Below are positions 52,761-61,830 of a DNA stretch of 64,000 nt, one piece after another (the first letter of the stretch is position 1; each line of letters opens with the position of its first letter). Source of the stretch: Methylobacterium pseudosasicola. Its GTDB lineage: Bacteria; Pseudomonadota; Alphaproteobacteria; Rhizobiales; Beijerinckiaceae. The DNA lies in contig NZ_FOTK01000024.1 of the NCBI RefSeq assembly GCF_900114535.1, positions 1-64,000 of the forward strand, in the 5' to 3' direction. A program made the translations under genes and the position numbers. The notes under the pieces are model-generated. The model was not told where the DNA came from. It searched no databases and was given only the letters and a program-made list of their open reading frames with translations.

Positions 52761-53798
52761 ATGGACAGTTTCAGACCCCATCTCGCCAAGGTCGCCGGGG
52801 GCTTGGCCCTCGACCGCGCCGAGGCGCGCGCGGCCTTCGACGACCTGTTGTCGGGCGAGGTCACTCCCGTCCAGGCCGGCGCCTTCCTGGCCGCCCTGAA
52901 GGTGCGCGGCGAGACCGTCGAGGAGATCGTCGGCGCGGCCGAGGCCATGCGCGCCCGCATGACCCGGATCGCCGCGCCCGCCAACGCTATCGACGTGGTC
53001 GGCACCGGCGGCGATCATTCCGGCAGCGTCAACGTCTCGACGCTCGCCGCCATCCTGGTCGCCGCTTGCGGCGTGCCGGTGGCCAAGCACGGCAACCGCG
53101 CCGCGACCTCGCGCTCCGGCGCCGCCGACGTGCTGACGGCGCTCGGCGTGAAGCTCGGCCTCGATGCCGAGGGGCAGGCGCGATGCCTCGCCGAGGCCAA
53201 TCTGTGCTTCCTGTTCGCCCAAGCCCATCACGGCGCCATGCGCCACGTCGCAGCGGTGCGCTCCGAATTGCCGGTGCGGACGATCTTCAACCTGCTGGGG
53301 CCGCTGTGCAATCCGGCAGGCGTCGCCTACCAGCTGTTCGGCGTTGCCCAGGAGGCGCTGGCCGAGCCGTTGACCCGGGTGCTCGGGGAACTCGGCAGCC
53401 GCCGGGTCTGGACCGTCCACGGTTCTGACGGCCTCGACGAGATCACCGTCACCGGGCCGACCCGGGTGGTCGCCCTCGAAGATGGCCGCCTGACCCGCTT
53501 CACCATCGATCCGCAGGAGTTCGGCCTGCCCCTGCGGGCGCCGGAAGACCTGCGCGGCGGCGATCCCGCCGACAACGCCCGGGCGCTCGAAGCCGTCCTT
53601 GCGGGCGCGCGCAACGCCTACCGGGACATCGCCGTTCTCAATGCGGGCGCGGCCCTCGTCGTCGCGGGGGCGTCGTCGACCCTGGCGGAGGGGCTCGCGC
53701 AGGCGCAGGATGCCGTAGATTCCGGGGCGGCACGGGAAACCCTCGCCCGCCTGGTCCGGGCCTCGAACGAACGCTCGAACGGGCAGGAGTGCCGATGA
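52761..53798 (+). CDS. trpD: Anthranilate phosphoribosyltransferase
   Basis: A 345-residue class III-type phosphoribosyltransferase. Seen: the N-terminal helical domain (LTAEEA-like segment ALDRAEARAAFDDLLSGEVTPVQAGAFLAALKVRGET), the glycine loop DVVGTGGDHSGSVNVST (PRPP binding), KHGNRAATSRSGAADVL and FNLLGPLCNPAGV. It joins anthranilate to PRPP. The ATG at 52761 follows trpG by 35 bp; the stop overlaps trpC by 4 nt. Confidence 0.97.
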   Translation: MDSFRPHLAKVAGGLALDRAEARAAFDDLLSGEVTPVQAGAFLAALKVRGETVEEIVGAAEAMRARMTRIAAPANAIDVVGTGGDHSGSVNVSTLAAILVAACGVPVAKHGNRAATSRSGAADVLTALGVKLGLDAEGQARCLAEANLCFLFAQAHHGAMRHVAAVRSELPVRTIFNLLGPLCNPAGVAYQLFGVAQEALAEPLTRVLGELGSRRVWTVHGSDGLDEITVTGPTRVVALEDGRLTRFTIDPQEFGLPLRAPEDLRGGDPADNARALEAVLAGARNAYRDIAVLNAGAALVVAGASSTLAEGLAQAQDAVDSGAARETLARLVRASNERSNGQECR

Positions 53799-54688
53799 GC
53801 ACGCTGACGCAGGATCCGGCGCCCAAAGCGGGTGCCGCCGAGGCGCCATCCGAGCGGCCCAACGTGCTGGCCCGGATCGAGGCCTACAAGCGCCGAGAGA
53901 TCGCCGAGGCGAAGCTGCGCGTGCCCCTGGCCAAGCTGGAGCGGCGGGCCGCCCAGGCCGAGCCGGTGCGCGGCTTCGCGGCGGCGATCCGGACCCATCT
54001 CGCCGCCGGGCGGCCGGCCCTGATCGCCGAGGTGAAGAAGGCCTCGCCGTCGAAGGGCCTGATCCGGGAGGATTTTGCGCCGGCTATGCTGGCAGCGGCC
54101 TACGAGGCCGGCGGTGCCACCTGCCTGTCGGTTCTCACCGACGAGCCCTCGTTCCAGGGGCGCCCGGAATACCTCACCGAGGCGCGGGCGGCCTGCGGGC
54201 TTCCGGTCCTGCGCAAGGACTTTCTGTTCGAGCCCTATCAGGTCTACGAGGCGCGGGCCTGGGGCGCCGATTGCATCCTCGTCATCATGGCCTGCCTCGA
54301 CGACGACGAGGCCGAAGCCCTCGTCGCCACCGCGCACGAGCTCGGCATGGACGTGCTGGTCGAGGTTCATGACGAGGCCGAGCTGGCGCGAGCGCTGCCG
54401 CTGGGCACCGCCCTGATCGGGATCAACAACCGCAACCTAAAGACCTTCGAGGTCTCGTTCGACACCGCGATTCGGCTCGGCCCCGGCATCCCGAAGAACC
54501 GGATTGCCGTGGCCGAGAGCGGCATCGGCGGCCATGCCGATGTCGAGCGACTCCGCCAGCACGGCCTCGGCGTCGTGCTGGTCGGCGAGAGCCTGATGCG
54601 CCAGGCGGATGTCACCGAGGCGACCCGGGCGCTGCTGTTCGGCGAAGCCGGCAAGGCCAAGAAGCAAGAAGACAAGAAGAAGGGCTGA
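53795..54688 (+). CDS. trpC: Indole-3-glycerol-phosphate synthase
   Basis: A 297-residue TIM-barrel enzyme. Conserved segments are PALIAEVKKASPSKGLIREDF (substrate phosphate and catalytic Lys region), LSVLTDEPSFQGRPEYL, LPVLRKDFLFEPYQVYEARAWGADCILVI, LIGINNRNLKTF and VAESGI. It carries ~20 extra residues at the N-terminus and a Lys-rich tail (KAKKQEDKKKG). The ATG overlaps the trpD stop as ATGA; the gap to moaC is 2 bp. Confidence 0.97.
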   Translation: MSTLTQDPAPKAGAAEAPSERPNVLARIEAYKRREIAEAKLRVPLAKLERRAAQAEPVRGFAAAIRTHLAAGRPALIAEVKKASPSKGLIREDFAPAMLAAAYEAGGATCLSVLTDEPSFQGRPEYLTEARAACGLPVLRKDFLFEPYQVYEARAWGADCILVIMACLDDDEAEALVATAHELGMDVLVEVHDEAELARALPLGTALIGINNRNLKTFEVSFDTAIRLGPGIPKNRIAVAESGIGGHADVERLRQHGLGVVLVGESLMRQADVTEATRALLFGEAGKAKKQEDKKKG

Positions 54689-54690
54689 GC

Positions 54691-55182
54691 ATGGAGCCCG
54701 GTTCGACGCTCACCCACCTCGACACCAGCGGCGCGGCCAACATGGTCGACGTCACCGACAAGCCCGCCACCGATCGGACCGCCCGGGCCGAGGGCAGCGT
54801 GGTGATGCGGCCCGAGACCCTGGCGCTGATTCGCGAGGGCGACGCCAAGAAGGGCGACGTGATCGGCACTGCCCGGCTCGCCGGGATCATGGCGGCCAAG
54901 CGCACGCACGAGCTGATCCCGCTCTGCCATCCGCTGCTGCTCTCGAAGGTGCGGGTCGAGTGCGAGTTGGATGCTGCGCTGCCGGGCCTGCGCATCGCCG
55001 CCGAGGTGCGGGTCCAGGGGCCGACCGGCGTCGAGATGGAGGCGCTGACCGCCGTCTCGGTGGCCTGCCTCACGGTCTACGACATGGTGAAGGCGGTGGA
55101 TCGCGGCATGCGGATCGAGGGCATACGGCTCGTCGCCAAGGATGGCGGCCGTTCCGGCGCCTACCGGGCGCCCGAGGCATGA
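54691..55182 (+). CDS. moaC: Cyclic pyranopterin monophosphate synthase
   Basis: A 163-residue MoaC with MVDVTDKPATDRTARAEGSVVM, KKGDVIGTARLAGIMAAKRTHELIPLCHPL and MEALTAVSVACLTVYDMVKAVDRGM. Acting after MoaA, it forms the cyclic pyranopterin of molybdenum cofactor. It is 2 bp from trpC and overlaps moeA by 4 nt, the usual trpDC-moaC-moeA order of alphaproteobacteria. Confidence 0.97.
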   Translation: MEPGSTLTHLDTSGAANMVDVTDKPATDRTARAEGSVVMRPETLALIREGDAKKGDVIGTARLAGIMAAKRTHELIPLCHPLLLSKVRVECELDAALPGLRIAAEVRVQGPTGVEMEALTAVSVACLTVYDMVKAVDRGMRIEGIRLVAKDGGRSGAYRAPEA

Positions 55183-56408
55183 GCGGCCTGATCCCGGTCG
55201 CCGAGGCGCTGGCGCGGGTCTTGGCGAGCGTCCCTGGTCCGGTCGAGGCCGAGACCGTTCCCCTGGCCCAGGCCGCCGGCCGGACGCTCGCCGCCGATGT
55301 CACGGCGGCCCGCACGCAGCCGCCGTTCCCGGCTTCCGCCATGGACGGCTACGCGGTCCGCTTCGCCGATGCCGCGACCGTCGGTGCGAGCTTGCGGCTG
55401 ATCGGGACGAGCGCGGCCGGGCACGGCTTTTCCGGCCGGATCGGCCCCGGAGAGGCGGTGCGGATCTTCACAGGCGCACCGGTGCCTGAGGGGGCCGACG
55501 CGATCCTGATTCAGGAGGATGCGCAGGCCGAGGGCGACACCGTCCGAGTGATGGAGGCGGTCGAGCAGAATCGCTTCATCCGCCGGGCCGGGCTCGACTT
55601 CACCGCCGGCGAGACCCTTCTGGTCGCCGGCATGAACCTCGACGCACGCCGCCTGGCGCTGGCGGCGGCGGCCGGCCATCCGCGCCTGTCGGTCCGGCGC
55701 CGGCCGCGCATCGCGATCCTCGCCACCGGCGACGAGCTGGTGGAGCCCGGCGCCGAACCGGCCTGGGACCAGATCGTCGCCTCGAACAGCCTGGCTCTGG
55801 CAGCCCTGGCCGCCGAGGCGGGCGCCGAGATCATCGATCTCGGCATCGCCGCGGACGATCACGGCGCCTTGGAAGACGCGTTCCGCCGTGCCCGCGAGGC
55901 CCGGGCCGACCTGCTGGTGACGCTGGGGGGGGCCTCGGTCGGCGACCACGACCTCGTGCAGGCGGCGCTCGCCAAGGAGGGATTGGAGCTTGGATTCTGG
56001 CGCGTGGCGCTCCGGCCGGGCAAGCCACTAATGCAGGGGCGCCTCGGCGCCATGCAGGTGATCGGCCTGCCGGGGAACCCGGTCTCGTCCATCGTCTGCG
56101 GGCTGCTCTTCGTGGTGCCGGCGATTCGGGCGCTCCAGGGCGACCCCCAGGCCGGCGCCGACCGCAGCGAACCGGCGACCCTCGGCCGCGACCTGCCGGC
56201 CAATGACGGCCGCGCCGACTACATGCGCGCGAACCTCGCCCTTGAGCCCGGCCGGCTGCCGGTGGCCTCACCCGAGCAGCGCCAGGATTCCTCGATGCTG
56301 GCGGTGCTCGGCCGCGCGGAAGCGCTGCTGATCCGCGTGCCCCACGAGCCGGCCGCGAAGGCGGGCGACCCGTGCCGGATCATCCGCCTGGACCGCCGGC
56401 TGCTCTGA
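55179..56408 (+). CDS. moeA: Molybdopterin molybdenumtransferase
   Basis: A 409-residue MoeA that inserts molybdate into adenylylated molybdopterin. Domain order: N-terminal domain with QPPFPASAMDGYAVR, FTGAPVPEGADAILIQED, a MoCF-binding core (RIAILATGDELVEPG, DLLVTLGGASVGDHDLVQ, GLPGNPVSSIVCGLLFV) and a C-terminal domain. ATGA overlap with moaC implies coupled translation. lexA, which often follows moeA in alphaproteobacteria, is not next; a convergent gene starts 5 bp away. Confidence 0.97.
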   Translation: MSGLIPVAEALARVLASVPGPVEAETVPLAQAAGRTLAADVTAARTQPPFPASAMDGYAVRFADAATVGASLRLIGTSAAGHGFSGRIGPGEAVRIFTGAPVPEGADAILIQEDAQAEGDTVRVMEAVEQNRFIRRAGLDFTAGETLLVAGMNLDARRLALAAAAGHPRLSVRRRPRIAILATGDELVEPGAEPAWDQIVASNSLALAALAAEAGAEIIDLGIAADDHGALEDAFRRAREARADLLVTLGGASVGDHDLVQAALAKEGLELGFWRVALRPGKPLMQGRLGAMQVIGLPGNPVSSIVCGLLFVVPAIRALQGDPQAGADRSEPATLGRDLPANDGRADYMRANLALEPGRLPVASPEQRQDSSMLAVLGRAEALLIRVPHEPAAKAGDPCRIIRLDRRLL

Positions 56409-56412
56409 CGGT

Positions 56413-58191
56413 TCACCGCACCACGCGCCAGACTTTCAGGGGGCCGGGCAGCGCGACCGGGTCCAGCCGGTCGGATTGAACCGCGCCGCGGGCGAGCCGG
56501 GTGGCGAAAGCCGGCTCGGCTTGGAGGTCGTCGGCGGGCCGGGACGGGCAGGCCACCAGGTAGCGGACCCGGAAGGCATCGAGCATCCGGTCGAGATCGG
56601 TCTCAGTCCCGCCCAGCCCCTCGATCGCCGCGGTGAGCCCCGGAATCGCCCGGTGATAGGGGGCGGCCACGATCGTGTGCGGCGTCCGCAGCAGGATCGA
56701 CGGCCCCAAGAAGATCGGCGCCAACACGGTCCCAGCCGGGAGCGCCGCCAGGGGCCGCACGGCCGCGTCGCTCTGGCAGGCGAGGGCGCCGGCCGGATCG
56801 GTGGCGGTCCGCGAGGCCAGGGCAAGCCATTCGGCCAGCCCCACCGGGGCCAACCAGAGCGTGCTGACCAGGCATCCGCCGAGGACGAGAGCGCCCCAGC
56901 GGCGAAGGCCGCTCCCGGGTGCGGCGGCGAACGTCAATGCGCGGTCGATCACCGGCCCCGCCACCAGCGGCACGAAGCCGGAGGCGATGTAGAGCCCACG
57001 AAACTGGAAGAACCCGAGGATCAGACCGGGCCACAGGAACAAGGCCGCCACCGACCAGGCCCGGCGCTGCGTACCGCGCCAAGCCATCCAGGTCGCAGCC
57101 AGCGTTGCGAGCAGGACCACTGGATAGAAAACCAGCATCTCCCACCGCCCCTGGGCGATGGATTTCGGCAGCGAGGCCATCTCATTGACGGTGAGCAGCC
57201 AGTGGTCTCGGACCAGGGCCGGCATGCCCGGGAACGGACCGTCCAGGCAGACCGGGAAGGCCAGGGCGAAGCCGCCGATCAGGAGGACACCGCAGAGAGC
57301 CGCCAGGGCAATCCGCGATCCGGCCGTTGCGAGACGGTGTCGGAGCACGGTCGCCGCCATCGCGAAGCCGAGGCCGCCGGCGGCGAGCGACAGCCAGGGC
57401 GGCGAGAGGGCGTCGCAATGTGTCGCTGTCCAGAGGGCGGGGGCCGTCTGCGCCGCGAAGAGGAGCGGCGCCCCGAGCCCGAGGCCCAGCCCGAACCCGG
57501 CGAGGCTGGGCAGGGCGGGACGTCCGCGCCAGCACCAGTCGCCGGCAAGGTACAGGGCGGCGAGCGCCAGATAGGGCAGCCCCTCCAGGCCCACCGCCAA
57601 CGACAGCGCCGCCAATCCCCCGCCGACGAGGCCGGCCCGAAAGCCGCCGCTGATCAGGCAGAGGGCGAGGCCCAGCATCGCCAGGATCTGCACGTTGTGA
57701 TGATCGACCCGGCCCGGCTGGAACTGGATGGCGATCCCAAAGGTCTGCGTCGCCACGAGGAGCGCGAGGAGGGCCGCCCGGCCCCCGAAATGGCTTTGGA
57801 CGCCGCGATAGAGCAGGGCGCAGAACAGCCCGAACAGCAACACCGGCCAGAAGGCGGCTATCAGCCCCTCGGCGAGCGCCTGACCGCAGAGCGGCGTCAG
57901 TGCCTGGATCAGCCCGGCCAAGGGCGCGTCCACGAGGCGGGACCAGTGGCTCGCTACGCCCTCGGGCGCGAGGAAGCGGTACTGGACGTTGTCGTACCAG
58001 CCCTGGCCGGCCAGGAGATCGCGCACTTCGACGAGCCGCATGGCGTCGTCGGTATCGGGCACGCGCAGGTGCCGGATCGTGTCCCAGATGTCCTGCGGCG
58101 CGTTCATGGTCGCGAGCGCCAGGGCGAGGAGCAGCCACAGGAAGCGACGCGGATCGATCCGTGCCGGCGAGGCGGCGGCCGCGGGCGGCAT
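56413..58191 (-). CDS. Polytopic membrane protein with STT3/GT-C-like features
   Basis: A 592-residue protein with about eleven to thirteen hydrophobic helices. After the first helix comes PDTDDAMRLVEVRDLLAGQGWYDNVQYRFLAPEGVASHWSRLVDAP, which resembles the first external loop of STT3/GT-C enzymes (acidic D46-x-D48-D49 followed by Arg/Val and a P-x-G...W..L.D segment), and later GRVDHHNVQIL (D163-H164-H165), like the second acidic/His motif of STT3. No WWDYG is present; the C-terminal part is a short periplasmic domain (about residues 470-592). I infer a GT-C-fold lipid-linked sugar transferase or a pseudo-enzyme; the function is unknown. It is convergent with moeA. Confidence 0.7.
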   Translation of the reverse strand: MPPAAAASPARIDPRRFLWLLLALALATMNAPQDIWDTIRHLRVPDTDDAMRLVEVRDLLAGQGWYDNVQYRFLAPEGVASHWSRLVDAPLAGLIQALTPLCGQALAEGLIAAFWPVLLFGLFCALLYRGVQSHFGGRAALLALLVATQTFGIAIQFQPGRVDHHNVQILAMLGLALCLISGGFRAGLVGGGLAALSLAVGLEGLPYLALAALYLAGDWCWRGRPALPSLAGFGLGLGLGAPLLFAAQTAPALWTATHCDALSPPWLSLAAGGLGFAMAATVLRHRLATAGSRIALAALCGVLLIGGFALAFPVCLDGPFPGMPALVRDHWLLTVNEMASLPKSIAQGRWEMLVFYPVVLLATLAATWMAWRGTQRRAWSVAALFLWPGLILGFFQFRGLYIASGFVPLVAGPVIDRALTFAAAPGSGLRRWGALVLGGCLVSTLWLAPVGLAEWLALASRTATDPAGALACQSDAAVRPLAALPAGTVLAPIFLGPSILLRTPHTIVAAPYHRAIPGLTAAIEGLGGTETDLDRMLDAFRVRYLVACPSRPADDLQAEPAFATRLARGAVQSDRLDPVALPGPLKVWRVVR

Positions 58192-58353
58192 CGTTGCGGG
58201 TTCCCGAACGCGCCGCGATCCGGCGCGGGATGAAGCCTGCGCGATCGGACTTAATGGCCGGTCAATCGACCGTAAGGCGGTTCCTTAACCATCCGTGCTC
58301 AATCTCCGCGCGAGCCGGCCGGGATTTGGCCGCGACGGCAGCCGGAGCAGGGG

Positions 58354-59856
58354 ATGAGCCACCACACCGAGACGCTGGTGATCGGCGCGGGGCCAGCGGG
58401 CCTCACCGCCGCTTACCTGCTGTCGAAGCAGGGGCGGTCAGTCACGGTGCTGGAGCGCGACCCGGCGCAGGTCGGTGGGATCTCGCGCACGGTCTCGCAT
58501 AACGGCTACCTGTTCGATATCGGCGGGCACCGGTTCTTCTCGAAGTCCAAGGCGGTGGTCGATCTCTGGGATGAGATCCTGCCCAACGACTTCATCGAGC
58601 GCCCGCGGCTGTCGCGGATCTACTATCGGGGCAAATACTACGCCTATCCGCTCAAGGCCTTCGAGGCGCTGCGCAATCTCGGCCTGCTTACCAGCGCGGC
58701 CTGCGTCGCCTCCTACCTGTATGCCCGCATGAGGCCGGTGCGCGACCCGAAGAACTTCCACGCCTGGGTGCGCAACCAGTTCGGCGAGCGGCTGTTCGCG
58801 ATCTTCTTCAAGACCTACACCGAGAAGGTGTGGGGCATGTCCTGCGACGCGATCTCGGCGGATTGGGCGGCGCAGCGCATCAAGGGTCTCGATCTCGGCG
58901 CGGCAATCCGCGACGGCGTGAAGCGCTCCCTCGGCCTGCGCAAGGCGCAGAAGGCGGGCGGCCCGGTGATCAAGACGCTGATCGAGTCGTTCCGTTATCC
59001 GCGCCGCGGCCCCGGCATGATGTGGGAGGCCGCCGCCGCCAAGATCCAGGCCCGGGGCGGGCGCGTGCTCCTCGACCGCGGCGTCGATTCCCTCAGCTAC
59101 GATGCCGGCACCGGCATCTGGACGGTGGCCGCCCGCAGCGCCGATGGCAGCCGCGAGACCTTCACGGCTCGCCACGTGATCTCGTCGGCGCCGGTGCGGG
59201 AGCTGGTGGATTCGATCCGCCCGCGTCCGCTCAGCACCTTCAACGCACGGTCCCTCAAGTACCGCGACTTCCTGACCGTCGCGCTCATCGCAAAATCCCA
59301 AAAAAACTTCCCGGATAACTGGATCTACATCCACGATCCGTCGGTGCAGGTCGGGCGGGTGCAGAACTTCCGTTCCTGGTCGCCCGAGATGGTGCCGGAC
59401 GCGGATCACACCTGCCTCGGCCTCGAATATTTCTGCTTCGAGGGCGACGGGCTCTGGACCGCCTCGGACGACGAGCTGGTGGCCTTGGCCAAGCGCGAGA
59501 TCGGCCAGATCGGCCTGATCGACCCGGCCGACGTGGTCGATGCCTGCGTGGTCCGGCAGCCCAAGGCCTATCCGGTCTACGACGAGGATTATGCCGGCCA
59601 CGTCGTGACCGTGCGCCGCGAGCTGGAGCGGGATTTCCCGAGCCTGCACCTCGTCGGCCGCAACGGCATGCACAAGTACAACAACCAGGACCACGCGATG
59701 ATGACCGCGATGCTGACCGTGGAGAACATTCTCTGCGGCCGGCGCCGGCACGATGTCTGGCAGGTCAACGAGGACGCGGAATACACCGAGTCCGGCGTGT
59801 CCGGCGCTCAGGCCGCTCTGGGCAGCGAGCGGCTCGTCCCCCGCAAGGTCGCCTGA
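58354..59856 (+). CDS. FAD-dependent oxidoreductase (UDP-galactopyranose-mutase/protoporphyrinogen-oxidase-like)
   Basis: A 500-residue flavoprotein with the Rossmann dinucleotide-binding start ETLVIGAGPAGLTAAYLLSKQGRSVTVLERDP, GGISRTVSHNGYLFDIGGHRFF and a late HLVGRNGMHKYNNQDHAMMTAML that contributes to the FAD site. NAD(P)-binding proteins of this subtype are found beside polysaccharide or hopanoid genes; the substrate is unknown. It is divergent from the STT3-like gene across 162 bp, so the two might share a role in envelope sugars, which is only a guess. Confidence 0.87.
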   Translation: MSHHTETLVIGAGPAGLTAAYLLSKQGRSVTVLERDPAQVGGISRTVSHNGYLFDIGGHRFFSKSKAVVDLWDEILPNDFIERPRLSRIYYRGKYYAYPLKAFEALRNLGLLTSAACVASYLYARMRPVRDPKNFHAWVRNQFGERLFAIFFKTYTEKVWGMSCDAISADWAAQRIKGLDLGAAIRDGVKRSLGLRKAQKAGGPVIKTLIESFRYPRRGPGMMWEAAAAKIQARGGRVLLDRGVDSLSYDAGTGIWTVAARSADGSRETFTARHVISSAPVRELVDSIRPRPLSTFNARSLKYRDFLTVALIAKSQKNFPDNWIYIHDPSVQVGRVQNFRSWSPEMVPDADHTCLGLEYFCFEGDGLWTASDDELVALAKREIGQIGLIDPADVVDACVVRQPKAYPVYDEDYAGHVVTVRRELERDFPSLHLVGRNGMHKYNNQDHAMMTAMLTVENILCGRRRHDVWQVNEDAEYTESGVSGAQAALGSERLVPRKVA

Positions 59857-59969
59857 CACGCGACAGGTGCGAGCGCGCGTCACCACCGCAACTTGCCGGT
59901 TGGCGCGCGTCGTCTATGTCCGATCCGGCAACGCCCGACACCAAGGGCGACGGGGAGGAATATTCGACG

Positions 59970-61253
59970 ATGCGTTCGCTGATCATCGCTGCGCTCTGGG
60001 CGGGTGTCGCCATGCCCGCCATCGCCGTGCCGGCCCTCGCGCAGGGCGCGGCGCCGGCCGAGACCAAGGCCAAGGCCGACGATCTGGAGAAGCTGCAGAG
60101 CTTCCGCAGCACCGACACCCAGGCGGCCCCCGAGATCCCGCAGACCGGCCGCCGGGCCGACGCGATCCGCAAGACGCTCGGCAAGATCAAGCTCCCCGAG
60201 GGCTTCAAGATCGACCTCTACGCCGTGGTGCCGGATGCCCGCGCCATCGCGGTCGGCCCCAATGCCGGCGTGCTGTTCGTCGGCACCCGTAAGAACAAGG
60301 TCTACACCGTCACCGACCGCGACAAGGACCGGGTCGCCGACGAGGTTCGCGCCTTCGCGCCGGGCATCACCTTTAAGATCCCCAACGGCGTCTGCTTCTC
60401 GAAGGACGGCGTGCTCACCGTGGTCGAGCAAAACCGTGTGCTGGCCTTCCCGGCCGCCGAGTTTTTTTATGAAAATCCCGACGTTGCCGCCGGTATTCTC
60501 GTGAAGGAAGGCGCGCTGATTCCGGCTGCCGAAGAGAGCTTCAACCACACCGCCCGGGTCTGCCGGGTCGGGGCCGACGGCAAGACCTACATCGCGCTCG
60601 GCCAGCCCTACAACGTGCCCCCGGCCGAGAAGATGGACCTGTACCGGAAGGCCGGCATCGGCGGCATTATCCGCATCGATGCCGACGGCAAGAACCGCGA
60701 GGTCTACGCCACCGGCATCCGCAACTCGGTGGGCATGGATTTCGCCACCGACAAGTCGCTCTGGTTCACCGACAACCAGGTCGACGGCATGGGTGACGAC
60801 AAGCCGCCGGGCGAGCTGAACCACGCCACCAAGGCCGGCGAGAATTTCGGCTTCCCCTGGTACGGCGGCGGCGCGGTCCGCACCGTCGAGTACAAGGACC
60901 AGACCCCGCCCACCGATGCGGTCCCCCCGGTCGCCGAATTGCCGCCCCACGCGGCCGATCTCGGCATGACCTTCTACAACGGCAAGCAGTTCCCGGCCTC
61001 GTACAAGGGCGGGATCTTCATCGCCGAGCACGGCTCCTGGAACCGCACCGAGCCGGTGGGCGCCCGGGTGATGTTCGCTCCCATGGGCGCGGACGGGAAG
61101 CTCGGCGCGGTCAAGCCGTTCGCGGAGGGCTGGCTCACCGGCGACGGCGAATATCTCGGCCGCCCGGTGGACGTGGCGGTGATGCTCGACGGCTCGCTGC
61201 TGGTCTCGGACGATGCCGCCGGGGCGATTTATCGGATTTCGTACGAGAAATAA
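59970..61253 (+). CDS. PQQ-dependent sugar dehydrogenase (sorbosone dehydrogenase type)
   Basis: A 427-residue periplasmic protein: signal peptide (LIIAALWAGVAMPAIAVPALA), then a six-bladed propeller of the soluble glucose/sorbosone dehydrogenase family with IRNSVGMDFATDKSLWFTDNQVDGMGDD, GENFGFPWYGGG and HGSWNRTEPVGARV. These enzymes oxidise sugars with PQQ and calcium. The ATG at 59970 has a GGGGAGGA ribosome-binding site 11 nt upstream; the frame is open 54 bp more upstream. A small cytochrome c, its probable electron acceptor, follows after a repeat. Confidence 0.93.
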   Translation: MRSLIIAALWAGVAMPAIAVPALAQGAAPAETKAKADDLEKLQSFRSTDTQAAPEIPQTGRRADAIRKTLGKIKLPEGFKIDLYAVVPDARAIAVGPNAGVLFVGTRKNKVYTVTDRDKDRVADEVRAFAPGITFKIPNGVCFSKDGVLTVVEQNRVLAFPAAEFFYENPDVAAGILVKEGALIPAAEESFNHTARVCRVGADGKTYIALGQPYNVPPAEKMDLYRKAGIGGIIRIDADGKNREVYATGIRNSVGMDFATDKSLWFTDNQVDGMGDDKPPGELNHATKAGENFGFPWYGGGAVRTVEYKDQTPPTDAVPPVAELPPHAADLGMTFYNGKQFPASYKGGIFIAEHGSWNRTEPVGARVMFAPMGADGKLGAVKPFAEGWLTGDGEYLGRPVDVAVMLDGSLLVSDDAAGAIYRISYEK

Positions 61254-61260
61254 GGGCGCT

Positions 61261-61373
61261 TTCCCTCCCCCTTGTGGGGAGGGACCGAGGGTGGGGGTGG
61301 TTCCGGATCTGCCGCCGCGGTGCCTCCTGCACCACCCCCACCTCCAACTCCTCCCCGCAAGGGGGAGGAGAGT
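61261..61373. repeat. Dispersed nested-palindrome repeat, copy 2 (~113 bp)
   Basis: Near-identical to 6761-6873 in both outer palindromes and the inner GGTGGGGGTGG/CCACCCCCACC inverted repeat; the differences lie mainly in the loop (TTCCGGATCTGCCGCCGCGG). It separates the sugar dehydrogenase from its cytochrome c gene and could attenuate the downstream gene. Confidence 0.9.
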
Positions 61374-61399
61374 TCCGTCGCGCAAGCCGAGCCCATTCG

Positions 61400-61717
61400 A
61401 TGATCCGCCCGCTTCTCCTCCTCGCCGCTCTGCTCGTCCCATTCTCGGCTCAGGCCGGAGACGCCGCCCTCGGGCGCAAGAAGGCCACCGCCTGCCAGAC
61501 CTGCCACGGGATGGACGGGCTCTCGAAGCTGCCGGAGGCGCCGAACCTCGCCGGCCAGGTCGAGCCCTACCTGGTGAAGGCCCTCACCGAGTACCGCGAC
61601 GGCAAGCGGCAGAACGAGATCATGAACGTGGTCGCCAAGGAGCTGTCGGACGCCGATATTGCGAACCTGGCGGCGTATTATGCCGGCATCCAGATCGACG
61701 TGCTGCCGCCGGGGTAA
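61400..61717 (+). CDS. Class I cytochrome c, probable partner of the sugar dehydrogenase
   Basis: A 105-residue protein with a signal peptide (RPLLLLAALLVPFSAQAG) and one haem-binding site CQTCH (C32, C35, H36), with a likely Met75 axial ligand in NEIMNVVAKELSDADIANLAAYYAG. It is periplasmic and probably takes electrons from the PQQ enzyme upstream on the same strand. The ATG at 61400 is the signal-peptide start. Confidence 0.92.
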   Translation: MIRPLLLLAALLVPFSAQAGDAALGRKKATACQTCHGMDGLSKLPEAPNLAGQVEPYLVKALTEYRDGKRQNEIMNVVAKELSDADIANLAAYYAGIQIDVLPPG

Positions 61718-61740
61718 AAACTTTTCCCGCGCCCCACACC

Positions 61741-61830
61741 GTCATTGCGAGCGCAGCGAAGCAACCCAGGGCGGCGCGCGATCTCAGGACGTAGCGTTTC
61801 ACTGGGTTGCTTCGCTGCGCTCGCAATGAC
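61741..61830. repeat. Perfect 29-bp inverted repeat (REP-type)
   Basis: GTCATTGCGAGCGCAGCGAA plus GCAACCCAG at 61741-61769 is the exact complement of 61802-61830, with a 32-bp loop. It lies between the convergent cytochrome c and lepA genes and resembles GCGAGCGCAGCGAAGCAA repeats dispersed in alphaproteobacterial genomes. It could act as a bidirectional terminator. Confidence 0.9.
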
